From: Pelagibacteraceae bacterium TMED65
GTDB taxonomy: Bacteria > Pseudomonadota > Alphaproteobacteria > TMED127
Assembly: GCA_002167215.1 (NCBI GenBank)
Contig: NHDS01000013.1
Location: 51,490 to 71,450, forward strand
Direction: 5' to 3'
Length of the DNA: 19,961 bases
The notes under the pieces were generated by a model that searched no databases, was not told the origin of the DNA, and saw only the letters and a program-made list of their open reading frames with translations. Below are positions 7,983 to 15,347 of the stretch, piece by piece (the first letter of the stretch is position 1; every line of letters starts with the position of its first letter). The position numbers and the translations under genes are program-made.

Positions 7983-8023
7983 TTGACATTTCTAATCTTA
8001 TTTTGATATCTAGAGTAGGGAAG
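7983..8023 (+). promoter_or_regulatory. Candidate promoter and SD site for acs
   Basis: A perfect TTGACA at 7983-7988 lies in the only sizeable gene-free gap (7920-8029). At 18-base spacing the -10 is only a weak TATCTA (8007-8012). AGGGAAG at 8017-8023 is an acceptable SD six bases before the ATG at 8030. The rest of the gap shows no tRNA, hairpin terminator or recognisable riboswitch. Confidence 0.4.
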
Positions 8024-8029
8024 TTAATA

Positions 8030-9949
8030 ATGAATAAAACTATAAAAAACAATTTAGATTCTAACTCTATGTCAATGGACGAATATTTTCAGGAATATGA
8101 AAGATCCATAAAAAACCCTGAGTCTTTTTGGAATGAAAAAGCAGATACACTTACATGGTTTAAAAGATTTACTAAGGTAAAGCAAAGTAGTTTTGAAAAT
8201 AATGTGGAAATTAAATGGTTTAATGATGGATCTTTAAATGTAAGTTATAATTGCCTTGATAGACATTTAAATGATAAAGCCACAAAAACTGCTATAATTT
8301 GGGAATCTGATGATCCAAAACTTTCCAAAAAAATATCTTACAAAGAACTCCACGAAACTGTTTGTAAGTTTTCCAATGGGCTTATTTCTCTAGGAATTAA
8401 AAAAGGGGATAGAATAACCATCTATATGCCAATGATTCCTGAAGCTGCCATAGCAATGCTATCTTGTGCTCGAATAGGTGCTATTCATTCAGTAGTATTT
8501 GGTGGCTTTGCACCTGAATCATTAAGAAACAGAATTGAAGATTGTAATTCATCATTTGTAATAACTGCAAATGAAGGAGTTAGGGGGGGGAAAACAATTC
8601 CACTTTTAAAGAATGTAAAAAAGGCATTACAAGGCTATGAAAAAATAAAAAAAACCATTGTTGTAAAAAGAACAGATTCAAAAGAGAGTTTCAACAACCA
8701 AACTGATGTGTGGTACGATGAATTAATATCTAATCAGCCAAAAGAATTTAAGGCAGTTGAACAAAACTCAGAAGATCCTCTTTTTATTTTATATACCTCT
8801 GGTTCAACAGGAAAGCCTAAAGGTGTTATGCATACAACAGCTGGATACCTCCTTCACGCTTCTTTGAGCCATAAGATAATCTTCAATATTCAAGAGGATG
8901 ATGTCTATTGGTGTACAGCTGACGTTGGTTGGGTTACAGGTCACTCTTATATTGTCTATGGGCCACTATGTAACGGAGGAACAACATTAATGTTTGAGGG
9001 AGTTCCAACCCATCCAAATGCTTCAAGATTTTGGGAGATTGTAGATAAATACGATGTTAATATATTTTATACTGCACCAACTGCCATAAGAGCATTAATG
9101 GGATTAGGAAACGATTTTGTTGAGAAGACAGATAGATCATCATTGAGGATTTTAGGAACTGTTGGTGAACCAATAAACCCAGAAGCATGGAAATGGTATT
9201 ATGAAATTGTGGGTAACAAAAAATGTCCTGTTATAGACACTTGGTGGCAAACAGAAACTGGTGCCACATTAATTTCACCAATTGCGGGAACTACACCTTT
9301 AAAACCTGGATCAGCAACTCTTCCCTTTTTTGGAATTGAGCCAGTTATTTTAGATAATGAAGGTAATGAGCTCCACGGACCATGTGAGGGAAATTTGTGT
9401 ATCAATTCTTCTTGGCCTGGAATGATGAGAACTGTTTACAATGATCACAAACGTTTTGAAGAAACATATTTTTCTTCTTTTAAAGGTAAGTACTTTACCG
9501 GAGACGGTTGTAAAAGAGATGAGGATGGGTATTTCTGGATAACAGGAAGAGTCGATGATGTAATAAATGTTTCCGGTCATAGGCTAGGCACCGCAGAAGT
9601 AGAAAGCGCACTTGTATCACATCAAAAAGTAGCAGAGGCAGCTGTTGTTGGTTATCCACATGAAATCAAAGGACAAGGAATATACGCTTATATAACACTT
9701 ATGAAAGGTGAAGAATACTCAGATGAGCTTAAACAAATTCTTGTTTCATGGGTTAAATCAGTCATAGGTCCAATTGCTGCTCCAGATATTATTCAGTGGT
9801 CTCCTAATCTTCCAAAGACAAGGTCTGGGAAGATAATGAGAAGAATTCTTAGAAAAGTTGCTTGTAATGAGGAAGATTCAATTGGGGATACATCCACCTT
9901 AAATGAGCCAGATGTTGTAAGTGAACTTATTAACAATCGTAAATCTTAA
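8030..9949 (+). CDS. acs: Acetyl-coenzyme A synthetase (AMP-forming)
   Basis: Acs activates acetate to acetyl-AMP and then acetyl-CoA in the cytosol. From ATG 8030 the protein has 639 residues, close to the family norm. Numbering from that ATG, the AMP-binding loop [11 protein letters not shown] is at 255-265, DTWWQTETG at 403-411, the YFTGDG hinge region at 488-493, [16 protein letters not shown] at 506-521, and [11 protein letters not shown] near the C-terminus has K601, the catalytic lysine that protein acetylation inactivates in other bacteria. A TTG at 8003 could add nine residues, but it would overlap the probable promoter and lacks an SD. The stop lies one base from the stop of the convergent DUF1674 gene. 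Confidence 0.96.
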   Translation: MNKTIKNNLDSNSMSMDEYFQEYERSIKNPESFWNEKADTLTWFKRFTKVKQSSFENNVEIKWFNDGSLNVSYNCLDRHLNDKATKTAIIWESDDPKLSKKISYKELHETVCKFSNGLISLGIKKGDRITIYMPMIPEAAIAMLSCARIGAIHSVVFGGFAPESLRNRIEDCNSSFVITANEGVRGGKTIPLLKNVKKALQGYEKIKKTIVVKRTDSKESFNNQTDVWYDELISNQPKEFKAVEQNSEDPLFILYTSGSTGKPKGVMHTTAGYLLHASLSHKIIFNIQEDDVYWCTADVGWVTGHSYIVYGPLCNGGTTLMFEGVPTHPNASRFWEIVDKYDVNIFYTAPTAIRALMGLGNDFVEKTDRSSLRILGTVGEPINPEAWKWYYEIVGNKKCPVIDTWWQTETGATLISPIAGTTPLKPGSATLPFFGIEPVILDNEGNELHGPCEGNLCINSSWPGMMRTVYNDHKRFEETYFSSFKGKYFTGDGCKRDEDGYFWITGRVDDVINVSGHRLGTAEVESALVSHQKVAEAAVVGYPHEIKGQGIYAYITLMKGEEYSDELKQILVSWVKSVIGPIAAPDIIQWSPNLPKTRSGKIMRRILRKVACNEEDSIGDTSTLNEPDVVSELINNRKS

Positions 9950-9950
9950 A

Positions 9951-10085
9951 TTAAAAATCGTAACAAATTCCTTTTTTCTCCCAATCTCCATATCTGGTTG
10001 GTTCTGGACCAGAAGGACCACCTATCTCCTTAATTTTTTTAGATTTAGTTGATTTGCTTTTTTTTTGTTTAATTAATTTATTCAT
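9951..10085 (-). CDS. DUF1674 protein, succinate dehydrogenase assembly factor 4-like
   Basis: A small reading frame of 44 residues runs on the minus strand from ATG 10085 to TAA 9951. After a lysine-rich N-terminus (about residues 1-20) it ends in the DUF1674 signature, residues 20-44: [20 protein letters not shown], then ICYDF. The eukaryotic member Sdh8/SDHAF4 helps flavinylated SdhA join SdhB, and bacterial members are presumed to act likewise. This is one of the shortest intact examples one could expect, since almost only the signature remains. A DUF1674 gene divergent from rsmB is a common alphaproteobacterial arrangement. It has no clear SD. Confidence 0.93.
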   Translation of the reverse strand: MNKLIKQKKSKSTKSKKIKEIGGPSGPEPTRYGDWEKKGICYDF

Positions 10086-10126
10086 GTTAATAATTTAATT
10101 AATATATTTTTTTTTTCCATAACTAA
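10086..10126. promoter_or_regulatory. Divergent promoter region between the DUF1674 gene and rsmB
   Basis: This 41-base spacer is almost entirely A/T and includes a T10 run (10107-10116). TATATT at 10103-10108 could serve as a -10 toward rsmB, and the self-complementary ATATAT core allows one toward the DUF1674 gene too. No -35 or SD is convincing, so this is a positional call. Confidence 0.3.
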
Positions 10127-11419
10127 TTGACCAACTCAAGAGAAATAGCAACTCAAATTTTTACAGAAATATCTGGTAAAGAAAAATTTTTTGAGACAGT
10201 AATTTCTGGCAATAAGGATTTCAATAGATTAGATCAACGAGATAAAGCATTTGTAAAGCTTGTTGTGCTAGGTACATTGAGAAGGAATGGACAAATACAA
10301 AAAGTAATTCAAAAACTCATCAAAACCCCACTAAAGAAAAGAAATTTGTTTATTTTAAATTTGATAAAAATATCAATCTGCCAAATCCTTTTTTTAGGTA
10401 TTAAAGAATATTCTGTCGTAAATACAGCTGTAGAGATCTCTAAAAAATACAAACTTGAAAAATTTGTTAATGGCGTCCTAAGAAATATTTGTAGAAAAAA
10501 AAAGGAACTTCACAGGCAAATTGAATTCGAATCTAACATACCTACATGGATAAGTAATGATGTTATTAAAAATCTTGGAGGAAAATATATAAAAAAATTA
10601 TCAGATATTTTAATAAAAGAACCACCTATAGATATCAAAATAAAGAGGAATTATCTAGCAAAATTGGATTGGGAGAAAATCCTTAATGGAAAATTTGTAG
10701 CAAATGATGTCCTTAGAGTAAAAAGTAATGGTCCAATTGAAAAGAAACCCTATTTTGATTTAGGTTACTGGTGGATACAGGGTATATCATCTTCTCTACC
10801 AGTGCGATTTATTTCAGAAATATTTAAGAAAGAGAAAAATGAAAACATTTCGGTCTTAGAAGTAGGTGCTGCACCAGGCGGAAAGACATTTCAACTTATT
10901 GAAGAGGGATTTAATCTAACATCAGTAGAAATTTCTGACAGAAGGTTTCGAAGATTAAAAGAAAACCTTAATCGATTAAAATATAGAACAAACATTTTAT
11001 GTAAAAACTTTTTTGATTTAAAAACCAATAAAAATTATGACTGTATTTTAATAGATGCTCCTTGTAGCGCAACTGGATTAATCCAAAAAAAACCAGAAAT
11101 TCTTCTTAAAAATAAAGAAGAAAATATAAATAAATTGGTAATAAAACAAAAAAAAATGCTTACAAGATCGGCAGATTTAATCAAATCGGGTGGTTATATA
11201 ATTTATTGTGTATGTTCTATTCATTCAAAGGAAAGTGTAGGAATTATTGATGATTTTGTTAAAAATAATAATCATATGGAACCAATATTTTTAGACAATG
11301 AACTTTGTAAAACAGGTATTATTATTAAAAAAGGAATGCTAATGATCATCCCAGATAATTCAAAAATTAAGGGTGGTATGGATGGGTTTTTCATTTCTAT
11401 TTTGAGGAAAAAATTGTGA
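10127..11419 (+). CDS. rsmB: 16S rRNA (cytosine-C5)-methyltransferase RsmB
   Basis: RsmB methylates C967 of 16S rRNA. The 430-residue protein has an N-terminal NusB-like RNA-binding domain (about 1-130) and a C-terminal SAM methyltransferase. Motif I is VGAAPGGKT at 246-254, motif IV is DAPCSATG at 310-317 with C313, and the nucleophile is C363 in the VCS motif (362-364). KKPEI at 321-325 stands in for the usual R-R-x-P-D/E-I. The start is TTG at 10127, directly after an in-frame TAA, and no SD is seen. No other start allows a complete NusB-like domain, so TTG is accepted with reserve. The end overlaps the heparinase-like gene by four bases (GTGA). Confidence 0.93.
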   Translation: MTNSREIATQIFTEISGKEKFFETVISGNKDFNRLDQRDKAFVKLVVLGTLRRNGQIQKVIQKLIKTPLKKRNLFILNLIKISICQILFLGIKEYSVVNTAVEISKKYKLEKFVNGVLRNICRKKKELHRQIEFESNIPTWISNDVIKNLGGKYIKKLSDILIKEPPIDIKIKRNYLAKLDWEKILNGKFVANDVLRVKSNGPIEKKPYFDLGYWWIQGISSSLPVRFISEIFKKEKNENISVLEVGAAPGGKTFQLIEEGFNLTSVEISDRRFRRLKENLNRLKYRTNILCKNFFDLKTNKNYDCILIDAPCSATGLIQKKPEILLKNKEENINKLVIKQKKMLTRSADLIKSGGYIIYCVCSIHSKESVGIIDDFVKNNNHMEPIFLDNELCKTGIIIKKGMLMIIPDNSKIKGGMDGFFISILRKKL

Positions 11420-13029
11420 TTACAAAGTTGACCCAAGAGTTAAATTCATTCCTCTTTTTTAGAAGTCGATTCTTCAATTTTTTGATAAATAATAATTTTG
11501 ATAATAAAATAATCTTTAATCCTGAAAGTCTCTGGAAAGGCAATAAAACAAATGGAAATAAAATTCTTGAAGGTTTCTTAAATTATCAAAAAGAAACAAT
11601 ATATATAGGAGAGAAAATTTGGGGAGACAATCATGGTAGTCAACAGTGGATAAACTATGCAAATAGTTTTAAGTGGATTAGTGACATAAGGTTGGTTGCG
11701 ACTAACGAAGCAAGAGTTTTTCTGAGAAAAAATATAATTGAATGGATAAATACAGTAGATTTATCCGATCAATCAATATGGAATCAAGAAGTTTTATCAA
11801 AAAGAATTTTTTATCTTTTAACAAATCTTTCTTTTTTTTTTGAAACAGCAAATGAAAAATTTCAAAAAGATTTTGCAGAAAACTTGAATAAACAGTGTAT
11901 TTTTTTAATAAAAAAATTTGAAAAAGAAAAAAAGAATACCAAAGATATTTTTTCCATAAAATCAATAATCCTAGCTAGCCTATGTTTCAATAATCTTAAA
12001 AGTTACTACGCTTTTTCGATTGATTTGCTTATAGATTTGATAAATGATTCAACTAAAGAGGGTATGCATTATTTGAGATCACCTAGTGAGCATTTCTTTC
12101 TTCTTTGTTCACTTATTGACATTAAGAATTTTTTAGGTTCAAACAAAAAAAAAATCCCTCACGAAATAAACCAAAGTATTAAAGAGATGACCATTGTAGT
12201 CAACTTTTTTATTATGGGTGATGGTCGACTTGCAATTTTCAATAAGTATGACTTTATAAATGAAAAGAAGATTGTAAATGTGCTGAAAAAAGTAAGTAGT
12301 AAAGTTAGAATACCAAAAATTTCTCAATGTTCAGGATTCCATCGGATTTCAAAAAATAAATTGATTTTTGTTATGGATTGCGGAAATCCAACTAAAGAGA
12401 AAACTTATGCAGGTTCATTATCATTTGAATTTTCACATTTCTCAGAAAGAATTGTTGTTAATTGCGGGTCACCATTTATCAATAACAGAGACTGGAACGA
12501 CGCTATGCGATCCACAGCAGCCCACAGTAGTCTCAATATTAACGAAATTAATTCGTCAGATATTTTTTTTGAGAAGGATACAACAACTCGACTCGCTCAG
12601 GTTTATGTGCAAAAATCAGAAAGAGAAGATAATTTATGGTTAGATTGTGCACACACTGGGTACCTAAAACTTTTTGGAATAACACACAGAAGAAAAGTCC
12701 ATATTGATCCAAATAATTTTATAATCAGGGGTGAAGAATCATTCCTGAGAAATAAAAAAAATAAAAAAAATAATTCACCTTTATATTTTCTTAGATTTCA
12801 CCTTCATCCTAGTATAGAAGTGAATGTCACTACTAGTAAAAAAAAAGCAGTGATAAAGTTAAAAAATAATATCGGTTGGGAATTTATTTGTTCAGAGTCT
12901 AAAATTGAGATTGGTGATGGAATTTATCTTGGCGACAATAAAATTGTGCAACCGAATCAACACATCATTATTAAAAACTATGTTGAGGATTACAAAAAAG
13001 TTAAATGGTTATTTAGATTAATAAAATAA
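11416..13029 (+). CDS. Heparinase II/III family protein
   Basis: This 537-residue protein has an N-terminal alpha-helical toroid-like half (about 35-260, with tryptophan-rich segments at 69-88) and a C-terminal beta-sandwich of the heparinase II/III type. The latter includes SGFHRI (306-311), DCGNP (321-325), and the conserved AMRSTAAHSS run at 363-372. Related enzymes cleave acidic polysaccharides by beta-elimination, but the true substrate of the alphaproteobacterial group located after rsmB is unknown. No signal peptide is apparent, which is usual for this group. The start is GTG at 11416 with GAGG at 11404-11407, 8 bases upstream, and overlaps rsmB by four bases. A T10 run at 11832-11841 is in frame. 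Confidence 0.88.
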   Translation: MITKLTQELNSFLFFRSRFFNFLINNNFDNKIIFNPESLWKGNKTNGNKILEGFLNYQKETIYIGEKIWGDNHGSQQWINYANSFKWISDIRLVATNEARVFLRKNIIEWINTVDLSDQSIWNQEVLSKRIFYLLTNLSFFFETANEKFQKDFAENLNKQCIFLIKKFEKEKKNTKDIFSIKSIILASLCFNNLKSYYAFSIDLLIDLINDSTKEGMHYLRSPSEHFFLLCSLIDIKNFLGSNKKKIPHEINQSIKEMTIVVNFFIMGDGRLAIFNKYDFINEKKIVNVLKKVSSKVRIPKISQCSGFHRISKNKLIFVMDCGNPTKEKTYAGSLSFEFSHFSERIVVNCGSPFINNRDWNDAMRSTAAHSSLNINEINSSDIFFEKDTTTRLAQVYVQKSEREDNLWLDCAHTGYLKLFGITHRRKVHIDPNNFIIRGEESFLRNKKNKKNNSPLYFLRFHLHPSIEVNVTTSKKKAVIKLKNNIGWEFICSESKIEIGDGIYLGDNKIVQPNQHIIIKNYVEDYKKVKWLFRLIK

Positions 13030-13032
13030 TTT

Positions 13033-14292
13033 CTATAATGAAAAATAATTAATGTCCTTTTGGTTATTAAATTGGGTTTTTCCTTTAATATCAAAAAAGA
13101 CTCCATTTGGTTTAAGAAATTTTTTTAATTTTTCAGTTTGTTTTATATAAAATTTATGAGGAACTGAAAGAATAACACAATCAAATTTTTTGAAATTAGT
13201 CGAATCGAATTTTATAATACCGTAATCACCAATCTTAACGTACGGGTCGTGTAGTTCAACTTTGTGCTTCTTTCTTCTAAGAAATTGAATGACATCAAAT
13301 GATTTAGAATTTCTTAAATCAGGTACATCTTCTTTAAAAGTAATCCCCAGAAATAATATTTTTGAACCTTTTTTAAGACAACTGTCTATTTTTTTTCCAA
13401 TAAAAATTGGCATTTCATCATTAGTTTTTCTCCCAGATAGGATAACTTTCGGATCAATCTTTAACTTCAATGATTTATGTGACAAATAATAGGGATCTAC
13501 ACCAATGCAATGCCCACCAACTAAGCCAGGTTGAAATGGGAGAAAATTCCATTTTGTTGAAGATGCTTTAAGAACATCATAAACGCTAATATTTAATTTA
13601 CTGCAAATTTTTGCTACTTCATTCACAAATGCAATGTTGATATCTCTTTGCGCATTTTCAATAACCTTTGATGCTTCAGCTACTTTTATATTTTTTGCTT
13701 TAAAAATCTTCCCTTTTGTAAGTTTAGAATAAATTTCTTCAAGAATTTTTTCTACATTTTTATTTTGGCCTGCAATAACTTTTTCAATTTTGTCTATTGT
13801 ATGAATTCTGTCACCCGGATTGACCCTTTCAGGTGAGTAACCAAGAAAAAAATCTTTTCCAGATATCAATGAATTTTTATTCTTTTCTAAAACTGGAGCA
13901 CAAATTTCCTCTGTCGCACCAGGAAAAACAGTACTTTCAAAAACCACTATATCACCAAGCTTTAGTATTTTTGCGATTGTTTTACAAACCTCTCTTAAAG
14001 GCCTAAAATCTGGTTCATTCTTTTTGGTTATCGGTGTAGGCACTGTAACTATAAAAATATTACTTTTTTTTAAATCTAAATAATTATTGGTTAACGTAAG
14101 ATTTCTTTTAAGTGCTCCTTTTAGTCTTTCTTTTTTTACCTCAAGAGTAACATCAATTCCTTTCATAAGTTGACTTACCCTATCCAAACTGATATCAAAA
14201 CCTATTATTTTAAAAGACGAGGATAGACCAACTGCAAGTGGCAAACCAACGTAACCCAATCCTAAAACTGCAATTTTCCTGTCTTTTTTCAC
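13033..14292 (-). CDS. Nucleotide-sugar dehydrogenase, TviB/WbpA type (UDP-N-acetylhexosamine 6-dehydrogenase)
   Basis: The 419-residue protein is a UDP-glucose/GDP-mannose dehydrogenase family member that oxidises C6 of a nucleotide sugar twice using NAD+. It shows GLGYVGLPLA (11-20), VPTPI (84-88), ESTVFPG (119-125), GYSPERVNPGD (151-161), ASKVIENAQRD (207-217), KWNFLPF (247-253), and GGHCIGVDPYYL (259-270) with catalytic C262. The NPGD and KWNFLPFxPGLVGGH signatures resemble TviB/WbpA enzymes, so UDP-GlcNAc or UDP-GalNAc to the uronic acid is the best guess. The start is GTG at 14292 with no SD. It is convergent with the heparinase gene (3-base gap) and divergent from the initiating glycosyltransferase. 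Confidence 0.9.
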   Translation of the reverse strand: MKKDRKIAVLGLGYVGLPLAVGLSSSFKIIGFDISLDRVSQLMKGIDVTLEVKKERLKGALKRNLTLTNNYLDLKKSNIFIVTVPTPITKKNEPDFRPLREVCKTIAKILKLGDIVVFESTVFPGATEEICAPVLEKNKNSLISGKDFFLGYSPERVNPGDRIHTIDKIEKVIAGQNKNVEKILEEIYSKLTKGKIFKAKNIKVAEASKVIENAQRDINIAFVNEVAKICSKLNISVYDVLKASSTKWNFLPFQPGLVGGHCIGVDPYYLSHKSLKLKIDPKVILSGRKTNDEMPIFIGKKIDSCLKKGSKILFLGITFKEDVPDLRNSKSFDVIQFLRRKKHKVELHDPYVKIGDYGIIKFDSTNFKKFDCVILSVPHKFYIKQTEKLKKFLKPNGVFFDIKGKTQFNNQKDINYFSL

Positions 14293-14323
14293 TTAAATTT
14301 GAATATAATAAATTTTGGTTAAT
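14293..14323. promoter_or_regulatory. Divergent promoter of the polysaccharide cassette
   Basis: Only 31 bases separate the dehydrogenase GTG from the glycosyltransferase ATG. A perfect TATAAT at 14304-14309 on the plus strand would start transcription around 14316, just before ATG 14324, so the message would be nearly leaderless. Its -35 would lie inside the dehydrogenase gene and is poor. The complementary strand holds ATTATATT facing the dehydrogenase. Confidence 0.4.
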
Positions 14324-14533
14324 ATGAGCTTGTTAATTATTATAACTTTATATTTTGTAACTTCTATATTATTAAAGAACTCTGTAGGATTTTTTACTAA
14401 TTCATCATTATTGGATTACCCAACAGATAGAAGCAATCACGACGTACCGAAGCCGAAATGTGCAGGCTTAATCTTAATACCCCTTCTGATTATTGCAACT
14501 TTATTAGTTTTTTTTTTTAGAGGAGATATATAA
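14324..14533 (+). CDS. Polyprenyl-phosphate sugar-1-phosphate transferase, WecA/MraY family, 5' part (frameshifted)
   Basis: This frame encodes the N-terminal portion of a WecA/WbpL/MraY-type enzyme that links a sugar-1-phosphate to undecaprenyl phosphate and so starts a glycan chain. It has a first membrane helix, then LDYPTDRSNHDVPKPK, the family's cytoplasmic loop, then a second helix that runs into an 11-T run (14508-14518). It then reads a few non-family residues and stops at 14531-14533. The next frame carries on the same protein, so these are one gene split by a single-base frameshift. ATG 14324 is preferred over TTG 14315, because a TATAAT lies only 15 bases before 14324. KCAG replaces the usual R-G-G-G after the loop. 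Confidence 0.8.
   Translation: MSLLIIITLYFVTSILLKNSVGFFTNSSLLDYPTDRSNHDVPKPKCAGLILIPLLIIATLLVFFFRGDI
14508..14518 (+). repeat. T11 homopolymer at the frameshift site
   Basis: Eleven T residues lie where the glycosyltransferase changes frame. The upstream frame is open until TAA 14531; the downstream frame is closed by TAG at 14505-14507 and open afterwards. The shift therefore falls within 14508-14530, and the T run fills the first half of that interval. Ten or thirteen T residues would restore one continuous 340- or 341-residue protein. Confidence 0.9.
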
Positions 14534-14564
14534 CATAACCTGGTTAATAATATTTGGATTTTGT

Positions 14565-15347
14565 TTGATACTTTATGCTATTTCATTTTTAGATGACTTA
14601 AAAAGTATTAATTCTAAAATAAGATTAATATTTCAATTTTTTTGTGTTGCTTCTTCAGTCTTGATGATTAACGAGAATATTCTAAATGAACTTCAATTAG
14701 AAAAACTTGAGTTCTTGTATATTTACCAATTGTCTTTATATGATATTTTGTTTTTTTTCTTTGCTGTAATTCTTTGGGTTTGGATAACAAATCTCTTTAA
14801 TTTCATGGATGGAATGGATGGTATATCCGTTGTGCAAGTTAGTTTTTTTTCTTTGTGCACAAATTTTTTAGCAATATTGGGTTTAATTGAAATAAACTTT
14901 CTTTATTTCAGTTTAATTCTTTTATCAATTTCAATAGCTTATTATAGTGTAAATAAACCTCCTGCAAAGATTTTTCTAGGCGATGTAGGGTCTATTCCAT
15001 TTGGATTTTTGATTGGCTTTATAATTGTCTACCATATGATTAAATCAGAATTAATTATCCCTTTTCTAATAATAATTATGTATTATCTTCTTGATTCATC
15101 TTTAACATTATTCGGAAGAATGCTTAAGAAAGAAAATATATTCAAGGCACATAGTAACCACTTTTATCAAAAATTAATAAGAAAAGGGTACAGCCACAAA
15201 TATGTTCTAGCTAAAATAATAATTCTTAACTCGATCCTTTTATTTATATCAATGTTATCTTTAATATTACCAATATTTTCTCTGTTATCTTCAATAACAA
15301 TAACAATGATATTTTTATATTTTTTTGATTCTAAGGAGAAACCGTGA
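14565..15347 (+). CDS. Polyprenyl-phosphate sugar-1-phosphate transferase, WecA/MraY family, 3' part (frameshifted)
   Basis: This frame is open from 14508; 14565 (TTG) is merely its first possible start. It holds the catalytic core of the same enzyme: DDLKS (14592-14606), NFMDGMDG (14799-14822), the FLGDVGS loop (GDVGS at 14979-14993), and the HSNH motif (15150-15161), with multiple membrane helices between. On its own it lacks the N-terminal helices and loop, so it would probably be inactive if made separately. Joined to the 5' part by removing one T, it gives about 340 residues, a normal family length. The core residues look intact, arguing against long-standing decay. It overlaps the next gene by four bases (GTGA), with a strong SD for that gene inside this one. 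Confidence 0.85.
   Translation: MILYAISFLDDLKSINSKIRLIFQFFCVASSVLMINENILNELQLEKLEFLYIYQLSLYDILFFFFAVILWVWITNLFNFMDGMDGISVVQVSFFSLCTNFLAILGLIEINFLYFSLILLSISIAYYSVNKPPAKIFLGDVGSIPFGFLIGFIIVYHMIKSELIIPFLIIIMYYLLDSSLTLFGRMLKKENIFKAHSNHFYQKLIRKGYSHKYVLAKIIILNSILLFISMLSLILPIFSLLSSITITMIFLYFFDSKEKP
15333..15338 (+). promoter_or_regulatory. Shine-Dalgarno site of the WbpM/CapD-like gene
   Basis: AAGGAG lies five bases before GTG 15344 and inside the end of the split glycosyltransferase gene. It confirms the GTG and suggests the dehydratase is well translated whatever happens at the upstream frameshift. Confidence 0.75.

Noticed and set aside
7951..7986. An 11-codon leader peptide controlling acs
   Set aside because: The spacing from AAGGGG to ATG is only three bases and there is no attenuator hairpin or codon bias, so it is mentioned only as a possibility and not listed as a gene.
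8003..8029. TTG 8003 as the acs start
   Set aside because: It lies in the predicted promoter, has no SD, and adds nine residues not needed for the family N-terminus; ATG 8030 has a reasonable SD.
9199..9580. Open frames on the minus strand inside acs
   Set aside because: They are antisense to a well-conserved enzyme and show no protein-family features of their own.
13022..13050. A weak TTTC/GAAA hairpin between the heparinase and dehydrogenase genes as a bidirectional terminator
   Set aside because: The stem is only four A/T-rich pairs and would not be stable.
14324..14533. A separate small two-helix membrane protein
   Set aside because: Its sequence is the N-terminal part of a WecA/MraY-family enzyme and the next frame continues it directly, so it is part of a split gene.
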